Assembly (NCBI GenBank): GCA_020064725.1
Contig: JAGTWJ010000010.1
Coordinates: 992,001 to 1,056,000 of the forward strand
DNA length: 64,000 nt
Source: Drechslerella dactyloides
Taxonomy: Eukaryota > Ascomycota > Orbiliomycetes > Orbiliales > Orbiliaceae
Reading direction: 5' to 3'
The position numbers and the translations under genes were made by a program. Under the pieces are notes generated by a model that did not search any database, was not told the DNA's origin, and saw only the letters and a list, made by a program, of their open reading frames with translations. Shown in pieces: positions 37,960 to 49,293 of the stretch. Positions within the stretch are counted from its first letter, which is position 1, and every line of letters begins with the position of its first letter.

Positions 37960-38696
37960 ATGACCGGTCGTCAAGGAGGAAAAGCAAAGCCGCTGAAGGC
38001 TCCAAAGAAGGAGAAGAAGGATCTCGATGAGGTATGCATTCGCCCAGGAGCGATGAATCCTTCTGCATCTTACTGACGTATTCTTTAGGACGATCTCGCC
38101 TTCAAGGAGAAGCAGAAGAAGGGTTGGTTTCGGCCCAAGTGATATATATGCGAGCATGATTGCTGACGGTCTGCTTGCAGATGCTGCCGATCTGAAGGCA
38201 ATGCAGGAGAAGTAATATTGGACAACCCTCTGATACCACGGTCAGCAACGGCTAACAGGATCTATAGAGCTAAGGGAAAGGGCCCCCTCGGCGGCGGCGG
38301 TATCAAGAAGTATGCCATGACCTCCACAAGCTCCCCGTGCGCCAGTCACTCTGCGTGAATGCTATGAGGGTTGTAAACCGGTACCTTCCTTCCAACAAGG
38401 AAAGGACCAGGCCTGCGAGATCATACAATCCCACGGTCTTCAACTCCGGGCTTGTCAGTGTGAAGGCTGCCAGTCACTTGAGAAAGCCGGTCTTATGCTA
38501 GGGAGCAGTTTGTTTTGCCGGTGCTACCCGCCAGCGAGCAGCATCCCGGACCAGGCTCGAGACTGCATCCTGGAGACCGGCTGGCCAGATCCCGTGATCC
38601 CAGCGATCTGCCGAAAACTCCATAGACACTCCACACATTATACTACAGTACATCACAAACTCACACATTCATCTCCACAGATCCGGGAAGAAGTAG
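37960..38696 (+). CDS. TMA7: TMA7, translation machinery-associated protein 7
   Basis: A 64-aa protein from five exons: 37960-38031, 38089-38122, 38181-38211, 38268-38309 and 38681-38696. The protein begins MTGRQGGKAKPLK, continues DLDEDDLAFKEKQKK and KGKGPLGGGGIKK, and ends SGKK, which matches yeast TMA7 in order and total length. Each intron has GT..AG ends, and the first three (56-58 bp) carry CTGAC or CTAAC branch sites. The fourth is 371 bp, and the last exon has only 16 nt, encoding the end of a Lys codon plus SGKK-stop. The protein associates with ribosomes, and its exact role is poorly defined. It is very basic, Lys- and Gly-rich. Phase is consistent through all four junctions, which makes the model strong despite its small exons. 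It shares a 591-bp divergent promoter region with Prp4. Confidence 0.9.
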
Positions 38697-39039
38697 CCCA
38701 CGAATGCCACGATTACGAAGAAATTGCGACGTGCATCCGCAGACATGGAACTCAAGGTGTTAGGGCAGACTGGCTAGATATCCGGACGCATGTTGTACTC
38801 CTAAGTTAGATTGCTATTGTAACCTCGAGGACCAATACCATCAATGCATTCTATCGCCTCATCTATCGATATACCATCTCGCTGCTGCGACAGTACAGCT
38901 TCACCATCTAACCTCAATCTATGTGTGTATCCATCCGCCCGCCCACTGCTCCTCATCTATCCGTCTAGGTGAATATATCAATCTATCTGCATCTGTACAT
39001 ACACCTCCACAAACAACGTCATGACCAAGGCACCACCGT
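38697..39039. other. Convergent spacer between TMA7 and the haemolysin III gene
   Basis: Holds the 3' flanks of both genes; nothing else recognised. Confidence 0.4.
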
Positions 39040-40761
39040 CTAGCACACGGCCCCCTCACCACCCGCATGCAGGTAATCAAACGCAGCAACCAGGCTTGCC
39101 AAATGCAACACCGCTCCACCCAACACCAGCACATGGAATATCTGATGGCTTGCCCCAACGATATCGAACGTTCCTGGCCGCCACCGCTCCGGCACCCGCG
39201 CCGCATACATCGCCGCGCCAATGATATACGACACGCCCTCCGCCAACAGCCACGGCAGCCCGCACCGCCGCGACGCCTCCGCGACCCCATATAGCTGCAT
39301 CCCATGTACGATGGGGAGAAATCCCGAGAGGCCCATTGCTGAAAACATCGACGTGCGCATGGTGCGGTACTTTGGCGTGCGGAAGTGTGGATGGATTGAT
39401 ATCGTCGCGCACGCGACGCCAATCGTGCACATCTACAAGCATACACATCAGCTATGCATCCACGCATATACACCAAATGCAACCCTTCCTGAAAGACGTA
39501 TGACAATATGTTGACTCACCATAACCCAATACGCGTCCCTCACCGCCGTCTCACACCGAAACCCATAAAACACACTCCCCACGAAACTCCCCGCAATCAG
39601 CCCCACGATACCGACATAATCCAGTACATTCCACCATCGCGCAGCGACGGCACTATGATTGCAAACAGTGTGGTACGTCGCCGACAGTCCCAAACACACA
39701 AAACACCCGATGAAGAAGGATAGGAATGCGTAAATGTCCGCCCTCGTTGCCGTCGGGTATCGTGGCGCCAGCACCGCGTACAGCACGTAGCTGCCCGCCG
39801 TGAAGAAGATGGCACCGAGGAGGTGCGTGTAGATGTTTATCGACTCGTTATGCCAGTAGGAGAGCGAGCGGAGGGACTTGCGGTACGATGCCGTCGCGGG
39901 GCTGTCAAAACGCAGGTCAACGTCAGTTCCATCTCCCGAAGACGTATAAAGAACGATATACTCGGAAAAGGGGGTAAAGGCTTACCGGTACCCGTATATA
40001 ATAAAATGATTGTCTCTGCAATACGATACCCCGTCAGCGTTCATCTCGATCGATTGATATCCTCCCATCGATGGATGGCGGAACAATCCACACATATCCT
40101 AACGAGGAATGCAATGAACCCACCTCTGCCAGTCCTCTACTCGGGATAAAGTCGTAATCAGCCTCTGTAACAACATCGTATGATCCAGCCGTCCGCACGA
40201 CTATCACTGGATAAGCCATCCACTTGATAGCCACACTTCATAGCCATGTGAGCCTCAAACAAATAGGGGCGGTAGCATAAGGAATCAACGTACGCAATTC
40301 ATCCCACACACACGTCAACTGTTCCGCAATATTCTCCACCGTTGCCTAACCCCGAATCAAAACCATTAGCCACGCCATTCACAAACCCATATTAACCAGC
40401 AAGCATATAGTATCGACAAGAACAAACTGCATGGGCGGTTTACTCGAACAACAATGCATACGATGGCAGATGATGGGGTAACGAGAGCGTGGGAGTAAGA
40501 TATGAATATACTAACCGCAACTTCGTCGACGATATCAGTAATCACAGAGTGCCGGTCGTCCTCATCCTCGTGCTCATGCTTGTGCTCATGCTCCCGTTCG
40601 ACTTTGCCGTCACGTCCAGTATCGGTACCGCCACCGGGAGGTTTCCCGTTCCGGGTGCTGCCGTTCGCCTGTCGCCGCCGTTGTCGCACTTGACTCTGTG
40701 CAGGTTCCCGTTCGACTCCCGGTTCCGCCATCGGTATCGCTAGCATGGGACCAGAAGACAT
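39040..40761 (-). CDS. Haemolysin III / AdipoR (Izh-type) membrane protein
   Basis: A 372-aa multi-pass membrane protein from six proposed exons: 40761-40516, 40345-40294, 40139-40124 (16 nt), 40015-39986, 39901-39520 and 39432-39040. Conserved family features are RDNHFIIYGYR before the first membrane helix, SATYH (188-192, with H192), D209 in NVLDYVG, and HQIFH (H338, H342). The Ser, His, Asp and two His residues form the zinc-dependent site of the family. Seven hydrophobic segments can be traced in exons 5 and 6. The N-terminal cytosolic part has a His/Glu-rich run (about 70-80), which fits a metal-linked Izh role. Yeast Izh proteins affect zinc and sterol homeostasis. The 16-nt exon is the least certain part: it gives ELLEDWQRDN, in the position of the usual EIPEWQRDN. 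The start could also be Met6 or Met11 of this model. Confidence 0.82.
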
Positions 40762-42079
40762 ATCAGCAACTGAGTTTGTTGTTGTGACTAGACCAGCTGG
40801 TAGGCGATCCGATCGTTGGTAACCCAAGTTTAGAACCGACAGACGCAATATACGTTTATCTTGTGAGATCCGTAACAAAGCTTGCAAAGGGTATCGGCAT
40901 GCAGAATGAAATAAAAGATAGGGATAACCAGGAGCCTTTGCTACAAGCGAACGCAGGGGGAACTGCCAGTTAACGCACCTGATCTTCGAATAGTACTGAA
41001 TGCTGACTCCTGAATCGATAATGTGGTATATTTCGAGAACGCCCGTTGTATTATTCGACTACGGAGCTGCCAATTTTGCCTTCGCTCGCCTTGGCCGCCC
41101 GCCTGACTATTCGAAATGCAGACAGTATGAACCGAACGGCTCCTAGTCTCGGGGGCCCTGATTCCCCAACGTTCGTAAAAACGCTACCGAACGCGCCGGC
41201 CCGGATTCAACGCTATTGTGCAGCTGCAGCGTTCAAAATAGACCGCTGTCCATCATACCACAGTCGAGTCAGCTCATGCGTTGCGAACGGCCGATAGATC
41301 TAGATTTGAAGGGTGGTACGTACCGATGTTGCGACTTGTTGACCCCCAAAGCGACGACGCCGTCCAGAAGAGCTTAATTATAACAGTTGGGATGGACGAA
41401 GGGATGAACAAACGAACAATCCGATGAGCTAGGAGCTAGCCGAAATCGAAATTCACCCCCTACAAAACCACCTTCCTAGGCCAACTGCTCGCAGCGTACG
41501 TAGCTTCAAAGCATGTGCTTCCAAGACAGCAAACAAAAAGAACTGTCTCAGCTAGCCTAAAGAACACGAAATCCGCAACGTGTTATGTGGAGCGCAAGTA
41601 TTCACACGAAAACGAATTGTGGCCGTTATACCAGCTAGCATAACGGGACGGGCCAGATACGACATGAGCTGTTTCCGAATCCGCAATGGCGTAGGTCTCG
41701 GCTCTGCAGCCGTGACATGGACCAGGCGAGATCGTTGGGACGCATGAGGGAATAGCGTTTTACACGTGCAAATTATCGAGCATGAAGACCCTCGAGACTA
41801 CTTTAAATTTCACCAGGATATCGATGCGAAATGACGCTACTGCAACACGATCCTTCGCTCTGGCTGATACTTACAGAAGGGAATACAACCGAAATATAAC
41901 CAAATAACGAGGAGAAGGTTTACTCTACTGAGCCTCAAGTGCCAATTTTTTTTATAAAATTGTGAAATAACTAAACTCTCGTGTACTATATATCACTCAT
42001 GTCATAACGGACAAACCAAATATTGGCCATCACTTCTAGATTGTTGAAATTGATTAAAGTGAAAACAAAATCGCTAGGT

Positions 42080-42138
42080 AGCTGTTCAGTCTCGAGGCCA
42101 GACTCGCCTAGGTCGGCCACGCCCCGAGACTAATAGCT
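42080..42138. repeat. Short inverted repeat with GTCTCG ends
   Basis: AGCTGTTCAGTCTCGAGGC on the left is matched by the reverse complement of the right end, AGCTATTAGTCTCGGGGC, with one indel and a few substitutions. The core GTCTCG and the following CCAGAC resemble the 28961 element. Confidence 0.45.
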
Positions 42139-42219
42139 GTCCAAATATATAAAAGTAAAATATGATGCCAAGAGCGTAAAATTAATTTGCGGAGATGCTA
42201 GGTTATATATACTGAAACT

Positions 42220-42287
42220 TTGTCTCATGAACCAGACTGCCGTACTTTATTCGCTGGCTCCAAGACTGGCAGTCTAGTTTACGTGAC
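42220..42287. mobile_element. Small inverted-repeat element (MITE-like), second copy
   Basis: The left end TTGTCTCATGAACCAGACTG pairs with a right end whose reverse complement is TCGTCACGTAAACTAGACTG, about 17 of 22 positions matching. The ends match those of the element at 28961-29063, but the 25-bp interior differs. No clear flanking direct repeat was seen. It looks older than the 28961 element. Confidence 0.5.
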
Positions 42288-45241
42288 GACTTAAAACCTA
42301 TTAAATATTCGTCTTCAGCTTTGACCAATCAGAATGCTGAGGAGAACTTTGGGTCTGAGTCTCTTCCGTCGAATAGCTGTCTATATATATATATATAGAT
42401 GATCGGGCTGATGCCTTCGTTCTATTTGTAACACGGTCGCTTGCGGCCTCGATGCAACAGCTGAATTTATATGATATATAACCGTGACGACAGATTCATC
42501 CCCATGGTCCTCATCCAACAACGGTATAGGGTAGTCATAACTAAGCTGCGAAAGCCGGTCGATCGCTAGCAGCATGTGCGACTACAGTGGGCATCTATCA
42601 GGACCGAATCGGGCTTCCTCAATTATATTTAAAATTTCCGCCCTGCCAACAATCGATGGTTTCAGGATCGAGAAATTCGCACTGTCGCTGTACCTTTGGA
42701 ATCGTTCGAGATCCTCGATGAAATGCTGTAACACACTCAAAAGCGCCCTAAACGTTTCCTCATTCAGTATTTCCCATTGGAAACGGCGATCTGATTGAGG
42801 AGCGTGCGATGCGCTCCAGTCAATGTCGAATTCTCACGAGCCGTTGGACCATTAACGCGTTGGTTATATCGTTGATTAATCCATAGCGGGACCTGAGCGT
42901 TCTTCAGCAGCTAGTGTAGCAACGGTCTCGAGTGCGTGTCCCTTCGATGTCCGTAACATTCGAATCGGTGTCGAGATCGATATATCTCTCTGTCGTATAT
43001 GAAATTATAAAACCCACACGCCTGACACTAGGCGGTAAACCGCCTGACAGGTTGCACAGCATGACTCGACTCCCAGGAACGGGAAATGCCCGACTTGCAT
43101 TCAATGTAGCATGGCCGAGCCAAGTCTCCACGCGCAAGTTAGAAATGAGCGCATCAGGCTGTCGATAAGTGCTGTATCCGATCGAGATTGCCGTCGCGAT
43201 TGACAGTACGCCGTATTCTGCGACTGTTATCCGAGTCAACTAGACTTGACAAGTAAGCAAATGTTCGTCAAATATCGATAAACGTAATTAACTCAGAATA
43301 GTGATGTTCCAGCAATGCCCGAGCCTCACTGCTCACCGTAATGTTGTGAAAACTGTGACCGGGCGTGTTTGCGTCCATAATTCACGATCATTCTCGTTTC
43401 TTTTTGTTGAAGTAGAAATGGAAAGGTGAGGTATCTATAGAGCGATTCAGAGATCAATATTGAAGGGTTTTTCCTGTGGTAATTGTGTGTGGTAGGACAC
43501 TCGTCGAGAAATTGGGGTAGTCCGTACTTGAAAAACTGATCGAGAATGAGAGGTATACCAGAGCCTGAGACAATGATATGCGGGGTAAGCGTCATGTGCT
43601 CCAGGTGGGAGGATGTCATCAGGCATTATGGCCGATTTACATCGTTCACCCTTCGACCACCCGGAAATATTATGTGACAGAGCCACCTAGCTGCCGGTGT
43701 AATTTTCAATTCATAACACACGCTTTTCAGTCCGGAAGAATATTCCTAATTTCCAGATCATCTTGAATGTACACCACATTGCAAGTCCCGGGGCCGTGGA
43801 TTACATAATTAGACAATTCAATATAGGAGATGGTGTATGGAGAAAAGGGATAACTAGTATATTATGTGTGTTTAATCCCGATTTCACGAATCCAAGCTCA
43901 CAAAAAATTTTTAGAGCTAAGATCTTACATCACCGCCGATATAGCCGTATTCCAGTTTTGAAAGCCGATAAAGTATCTATATATATACGCAGCGCCTGAA
44001 TTGTTCGCACATTCAACCGAGCGCACTCGGAGGCCACTCACCACCGATCGCATGATCAACTACCCTGTATAGAAGTTTATATCCCATCGACTCGAGCCAA
44101 GCTCCGAGAAGCGGTCACTCAACTTGTACAGTTCATCTACCGTGTCAATGGGACTGGTGCATGCAGGCATACGGTTCCGCACGAGATCGAACAAATTTAC
44201 AAACCCCTCTCGATATATATATTATCAACATCGTCCTTCTCCCGGGCCGCCCGTGCTAGCAGCACACCCTGCGATCAGGCGTTTGCATTGTAAGGAAAGA
44301 GGAGAGATATACCGCTATTCCCGATAACCGGCCGCCATCCATTCGTTCGGACCGCGCGCGTTATGTAAACCGTCCACTTCTCTTCGCAGATCTCCCAGTA
44401 TCGGTCAGCACAGAAGATCCATGATACTTGGTTCTATCTTTTCTTAAAATAAAAGAAGAAGGAGTAGAAGGAGAAGAAGAAGAGAAAGAGAGGCAGGACG
44501 CACCTTCCACGGCCTTAGATATTCGAATTCCGCTCCGAGCACCAATTCAGATTCGACGATGCAAACTCGAGAACCGACACGATAATCTACATTCGCTACA
44601 GTAAGCCAGCCATCTATTCCTCCATCCCGATCAGAATATTAATTCAAATTGCATCATCATAACACCATCATCGCCAACTAGTTACTCCATTTCGCACGCG
44701 ACAGAACGCCTTGAAATAATAACACAGCAGCAACGCGGTATCACCATGCATGCATAAATTCGCCAAACGAATGCGCAGATTCATGACAAACCGCATCGAT
44801 TGAAGAACAAGAAAAGCTCTTTCCAATTGAGCGACATTTATCTATACCTCATACATCGATATATAAACGATGCACGCTACTAACCGCAACGCGCTGTACG
44901 CGAGGCCGCCCTATGGCCCAGCTGGATATCATATGATCGATCATGCATGTATGCACGCATGCAGCGGCACATACGCAAGACGCAAGCCCGCTGCACCACT
45001 TAATTACCCCAACCCTCCAAGCTTCCTCCTGTACCTATTCCTCTCCACCATTCTACATCCACCGCAAACGTAACACGCTGTTTATATAATTATATCACAA
45101 GCAAGTACATCTATATTGATATTATTGTCTGGCCAAGACCAGCCTCGTATACTCAACTCTCCATGAAAATTAATATATATCCGCGGCTTTGCTTTATAAA
45201 CCTCGCGGAGACCAGACCATCCAAGACGTCACCGAAATCTG

Positions 45242-45265
45242 ATATATATATATATATATATATAT
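45242..45265. repeat. (TA)n microsatellite
   Basis: Uninterrupted TA dinucleotides over about 24 bp. Confidence 0.85.
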
Positions 45266-46483
45266 CATCCAACTGACCGCATGCATGCATGATAATTAAG
45301 AGTTCAACAGATGCACGCAGAGATCATATACGTACCCGAACACATGTACACATATATAATCGTATACCGGCAAGCACGTGCCCCCCCGCGCGCGCAGCCG
45401 ACTCCCGCGTAGCATACGTACATAACAGCGGAGACTATAATATAATACTACCAACACGTACGCAACCAACAGCATCCGATATCGATAGCTAGCTATAGGC
45501 CAACGTCATATATCCAAAGCCCGGACCGCACGAATAGCAAAGTCTACATTATATTACCATACAACGACAAGGAACCTAACCGACCCTAACCAATGCACAA
45601 TCCAATCCCCAGCCAATCACCACATCACAAATCATCACATCAAATATTTATATATTTATTATCATCTACGCACGCACGAGAGAATAGCCCAGCAGCAGCT
45701 TATCACCACTGATATAATATATCCTACTTACTTAAGTACCTACCACTACTAGCCGACAAGTACTTCTCGACTATACTAGTATACTACCTATAATAATCTA
45801 TTATACATGAATCCAACCCAACCACCAAATACCACACCTACCAAATACCACCACCCCATTCTTCCTCCCCTCTCTCAATTTCATCGATTCTCGTCTCCTC
45901 AATGTGCTCGCTCGCTCTGCCCGCAGATACCGGACAGCCATCCCCCTTCCCCCATACACTTTTAAACCAACGACAAAATGTAAACCGAACGAATTCGCGA
46001 ATGAGTGGAGGTAATATAACAGAAAAAGACGGACAGACGGTAAAGCAACCAATCTTATACCCACACGAACCCAACAATTCTTCTTCAACAAGAACAAAAA
46101 CCACAAAATCTTGACAAAAAGAACCGCCGAATACAATGTAATATAAAAAACCAAGACAATGGGTGCTGCGTGTAATGTTGTACTACAATTACTAAACGGG
46201 CCTTGATCTCATCACAAGTAACCACTGCAAACAAAAAAAACAGAAACATGACACTCAAACAGTATATGAAGTGTGAAACGACTCTACTGATATCAGCACA
46301 TACTAGTAAAATTTTCGAACGGATTTTATTGATAGTTGTTATCGGTGGTGGGGTAGAATCGGATGTGTAACGCGATGTGATGCGGTGATATGACAGGGAT
46401 GCTGATGCTGTAGACAGCGCGTGCGATGGTACGAAAGTCGGGCGTGGAAAAGTGAAGGCGTAGGACAGGAAAATATTCGAATC

Positions 46484-46485
<2 letters not shown>

Positions 46486-46514
<29 letters not shown>
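46486..46514. repeat. (ATCA)n microsatellite
   Basis: About seven tandem copies of the tetranucleotide ATCA. Confidence 0.85.
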
Positions 46515-46696
46515 TCCGTCAACGCCCAACAAACGAAACAAATAAAGTCAAGAAAAACAAAAAAAGAATCAGTAAAAAGAGAGTAAACACAGGAAAGCAC
46601 CCATCGTCAGGTCATCAAGAGCGAACGAAGCAAAAATCCGGCGAGCAGTCAAAACAAGTCCAAAGTCGTCCGGCCGTCTAGTAGTTTGAAATACAA

Positions 46697-47806
46697 CTAC
46701 GAACGGGCCTTCCCGCGGCGGGTGCGGGTGGACGGCCCGAAGACGTCGTCGTCGCGCGGAGTGCCGATGCCCGCACTGATCTTGCTGCGCTTCTTCGCCG
46801 GCGTGGCCTCGGGCGTCGCGGGCCCGCTGTACGACAGCTTGCGCTTGACGGACGACCGCTCGAAGGAGCCGCCGAGGCTGCCGAACGAGGAGGACGTGTC
46901 GTCGCGCTGGATCGTGGCCGGCGGCGTGAGGAAGGAGGTCTCGATTTCGACGCTGGACTTCGGAGTGCGGCGCGGGGTCTTGTGTTGGACGCGGGTGGCC
47001 TTGGCGGGGGTGTTCATGACGGTGGTGGTGGTCGTGGTGGAGGTCTCGGCTTCGACGAAGCGGACGTTGCGGGTCGGCGGCTCGGGGGAGTCTTCGCGCT
47101 CGGTCTCCTCGTCGTCGGTGGCGAGGGGGCCGCTGTCGACGGGGGCGGGCGGGGGCGCTGCCTTGGCGGGGCGGGGGTAGTTTCCGAACAGGTTCTTGCG
47201 CGGCATCGGGCCGGTGAAGACGGACGGCTCCTCGAATTTCTTAAAACTCTTGCGGCCGCGTCTGTACACATATTAGTATCAATCAAGATATATTGGATAT
47301 AGGATTGCAACATACTGAACGACAACCATCCCGTCGGTGGTGGGTGGCTGGAACTCGGCCTCGGAATCGGTCTTGCGACGCTTGGGGCTGGAGGCCTTGA
47401 AAATGTCGTCCTCATCGTCGCCGATGGGGTCCGGGACGCGGGCGCTGATGTCCTCAAAGATCATGATCTTGCTGTCGGAGCGCTGGTCGAGCGAGAACTT
47501 TGAGATGCGCGAGGCGGTCTTGGCGGAGCGCTGGACGGTGGACGGGGTCGCGGGAAGATTTGACTTTTTCTTCATCGGCGTCTGGAGATGACTGGTTGCG
47601 CGGGAGTGCTTCTTGTCCCGTTTGGCGGTGGGCGGCGGGGTGGTGCGGGCGTCGCGGGTCGGGGTGGACGGCTCCTGACCGGCGGCCTGCTTACCGGCGG
47701 CGATTCGGGAGGAGCGTCGGACCTCGCGCGGGTGCTCGTACTTGGCCGGCCAGAGGGGCGCGGGCGGGCACTCCTTCGGCGAGCGAGGGGGCGGCGTCGA
47801 AGTCAT
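46697..47806 (-). CDS. Uncharacterised basic Ser/Thr-Pro-rich protein
   Basis: A 351-aa protein from two exons, 47806-47316 and 47261-46697, with a 54-bp intron whose removal joins GMVVVQ to RGRKSFKKFEE in frame. I do not recognise the family. The protein is low in complexity and basic, rich in Ser, Thr and Pro, with more than a dozen SP/TP sites and several basic clusters (KKKS, KRRK, KKRSK) that could be nuclear localisation signals. Two blocks look conserved: MIFEDISARVPDPIGDDEDD, and KKFEEPSVFTGPMPRKNLF followed by GNYPRP. The RKNLF stretch resembles both a cyclin-docking [RK]xLF motif and a destruction-box-like RxxL. These features would suit a nuclear cell-cycle substrate, but that is inference. 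It has its own promoter region of about 1.5 kb shared with Duo1 on the other strand. Confidence 0.75.
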
Positions 47807-49293
47807 TGTCGGGCGATGATGATTACGATGGAGCGATGGTGACGACTGTCGGTTCAGTCGGGTTGGTGACGACTGTCGGGTTCAGTCGGGTCGATGAATG
47901 TGGATGAATGTTGTCGGTGGAGATGGTTGATGGAATGAAGAGGCGATGGAGATGGATGTGGTGATGGAAAGAAAGAGGAAGAGTTTGCAGCCGATGCGGT
48001 GGAGCGGGTCGCGGAGTTGTTTGCAGGTGGACCAGCGCAGGGGGGGGGAGAAGTGAAGCAGCAGCGCGCAGAGGCAGCGTGCTCAGCGGCGACTGGGAGC
48101 AGGTGACTGCATGCAGACGGTGAAGTTGGAGATGAGGTTGATGAAGCTGGAGATGATGAAGCTGGAGATGGAGACGGAGATGCCCCTATCTGGAGGTATC
48201 GATTGGCCGCGTGGACGGGAGAGACGGCGGAGGGTGGTGGTAAAGCAGAGGAAGAGGCAGGCGGTCCGTTCTGGAACCAGCTAGCGATGCGGAGGTGCAA
48301 GAATGGCAGCCAGAAGAACACTGCAGACAATACTGTGGGAGTATGAGAGGGGAGTGGGAGGAAGGCAAGCGGCGATGGGTTGTTGGCTGTTGCTCCGTGG
48401 AGGGTCGTTGCTGGGGGACGGGGTGTTTACGTTGGGCGGCCAGGATGGGCAACCACCAAAACAACAAATGTGCGTGGCTGGGGACAACACACACTCACCC
48501 ACCACTCCATCCAGCCTCTTATTTACGACGATATTAGTCAGCGGATATATGGGTGATTATCGTAGACACATCTGTGGAGATCACACCCTCGCATTATTAT
48601 TCTGATCATAATTCCTCTCATTGAATGCAAGACGGCGGAGAACAAGAGGGAAGAGGGAAGAGGGAAGAGGGAAGAGCTTAAGAGGAGGGCATTGGGAGGA
48701 AACCCTTCTTGTATGCACTCACGTGACTTTTAGACCGCGAATCGATGCCAAGGCTCTGTTCTTCCGCTCCACAGCCTGCATGTATAACAAACATCGTTGA
48801 TATCGATTGCCAAGACATCACTTATCGTACGCTGATAGAGACCCACTGAGAAGAACCGTTATCATGTCCAATGTAATACCATACTGCTCTCCTATATTAT
48901 ACATAAACCGTTCTTAAGCACTAGTCCTGGTAGAATATACTAAGTATGTACATTGAGTGCTTGGTACTACTTGCTTGGTCTGGGCGACTTCTATCCATCT
49001 GGACGTCTGTCGAGTAGTCACCGACACCCCACAATGAACGAACCATCAGAATCACGATGTAACAATCCGATACCGTCCAATTGTCAGCCTATGATACGGC
49101 CCTACTTCCTTCTGGATGTAATTTGATATCTTTGATATAAGTGACGAGACGGATATATCGCGTTGCGCTGTTGCGTTTCGAGCTGCCGCCACTGCACGCC
49201 TGCACGACATCCCGCGCCACCAACAGCTCCACCTCACCTTCAACCCTCAACTCATATACTCATACCCACATACCTGTAAATACACCCCACACA
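47807..49293. other. Divergent promoter region between the unknown gene and Duo1
   Basis: GC-rich near 47800-48500 with GATGRAG-type imperfect repeats (about 48118-48180) and a GGGAAGA microsatellite (48646-48675). Open frames here on the minus strand are low-complexity Ser/Pro shadows. No gene supported. Confidence 0.4.
48646..48675. repeat. (GGGAAGA)n minisatellite
   Basis: About four tandem copies of the heptamer GGGAAGA. Confidence 0.8.

Larger units (their letters stand above)
40762..46696. other. 5.9-kb AT-rich spacer with small repeats
   Basis: No supported gene. It holds two MITE-like inverted repeats (42080-42138 and 42220-42287), a purine-rich run (about 44449-44493), TA and TCAA microsatellites and many TATATA words. 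The right end probably includes the 3' flank of the gene at 46697. Confidence 0.45.

Noticed and set aside
43037..43050. GGCGGTAAACCGCC hairpin
   Set aside because: A short perfect palindrome, but isolated, with no flanking transcription unit or repeat family to give it meaning.
48186..48494. Minus-strand frame with a hydrophobic N-terminus
   Set aside because: Ser/Pro/His low-complexity sequence in the 5' region of the gene at 46697; several frames overlap with equal merit.
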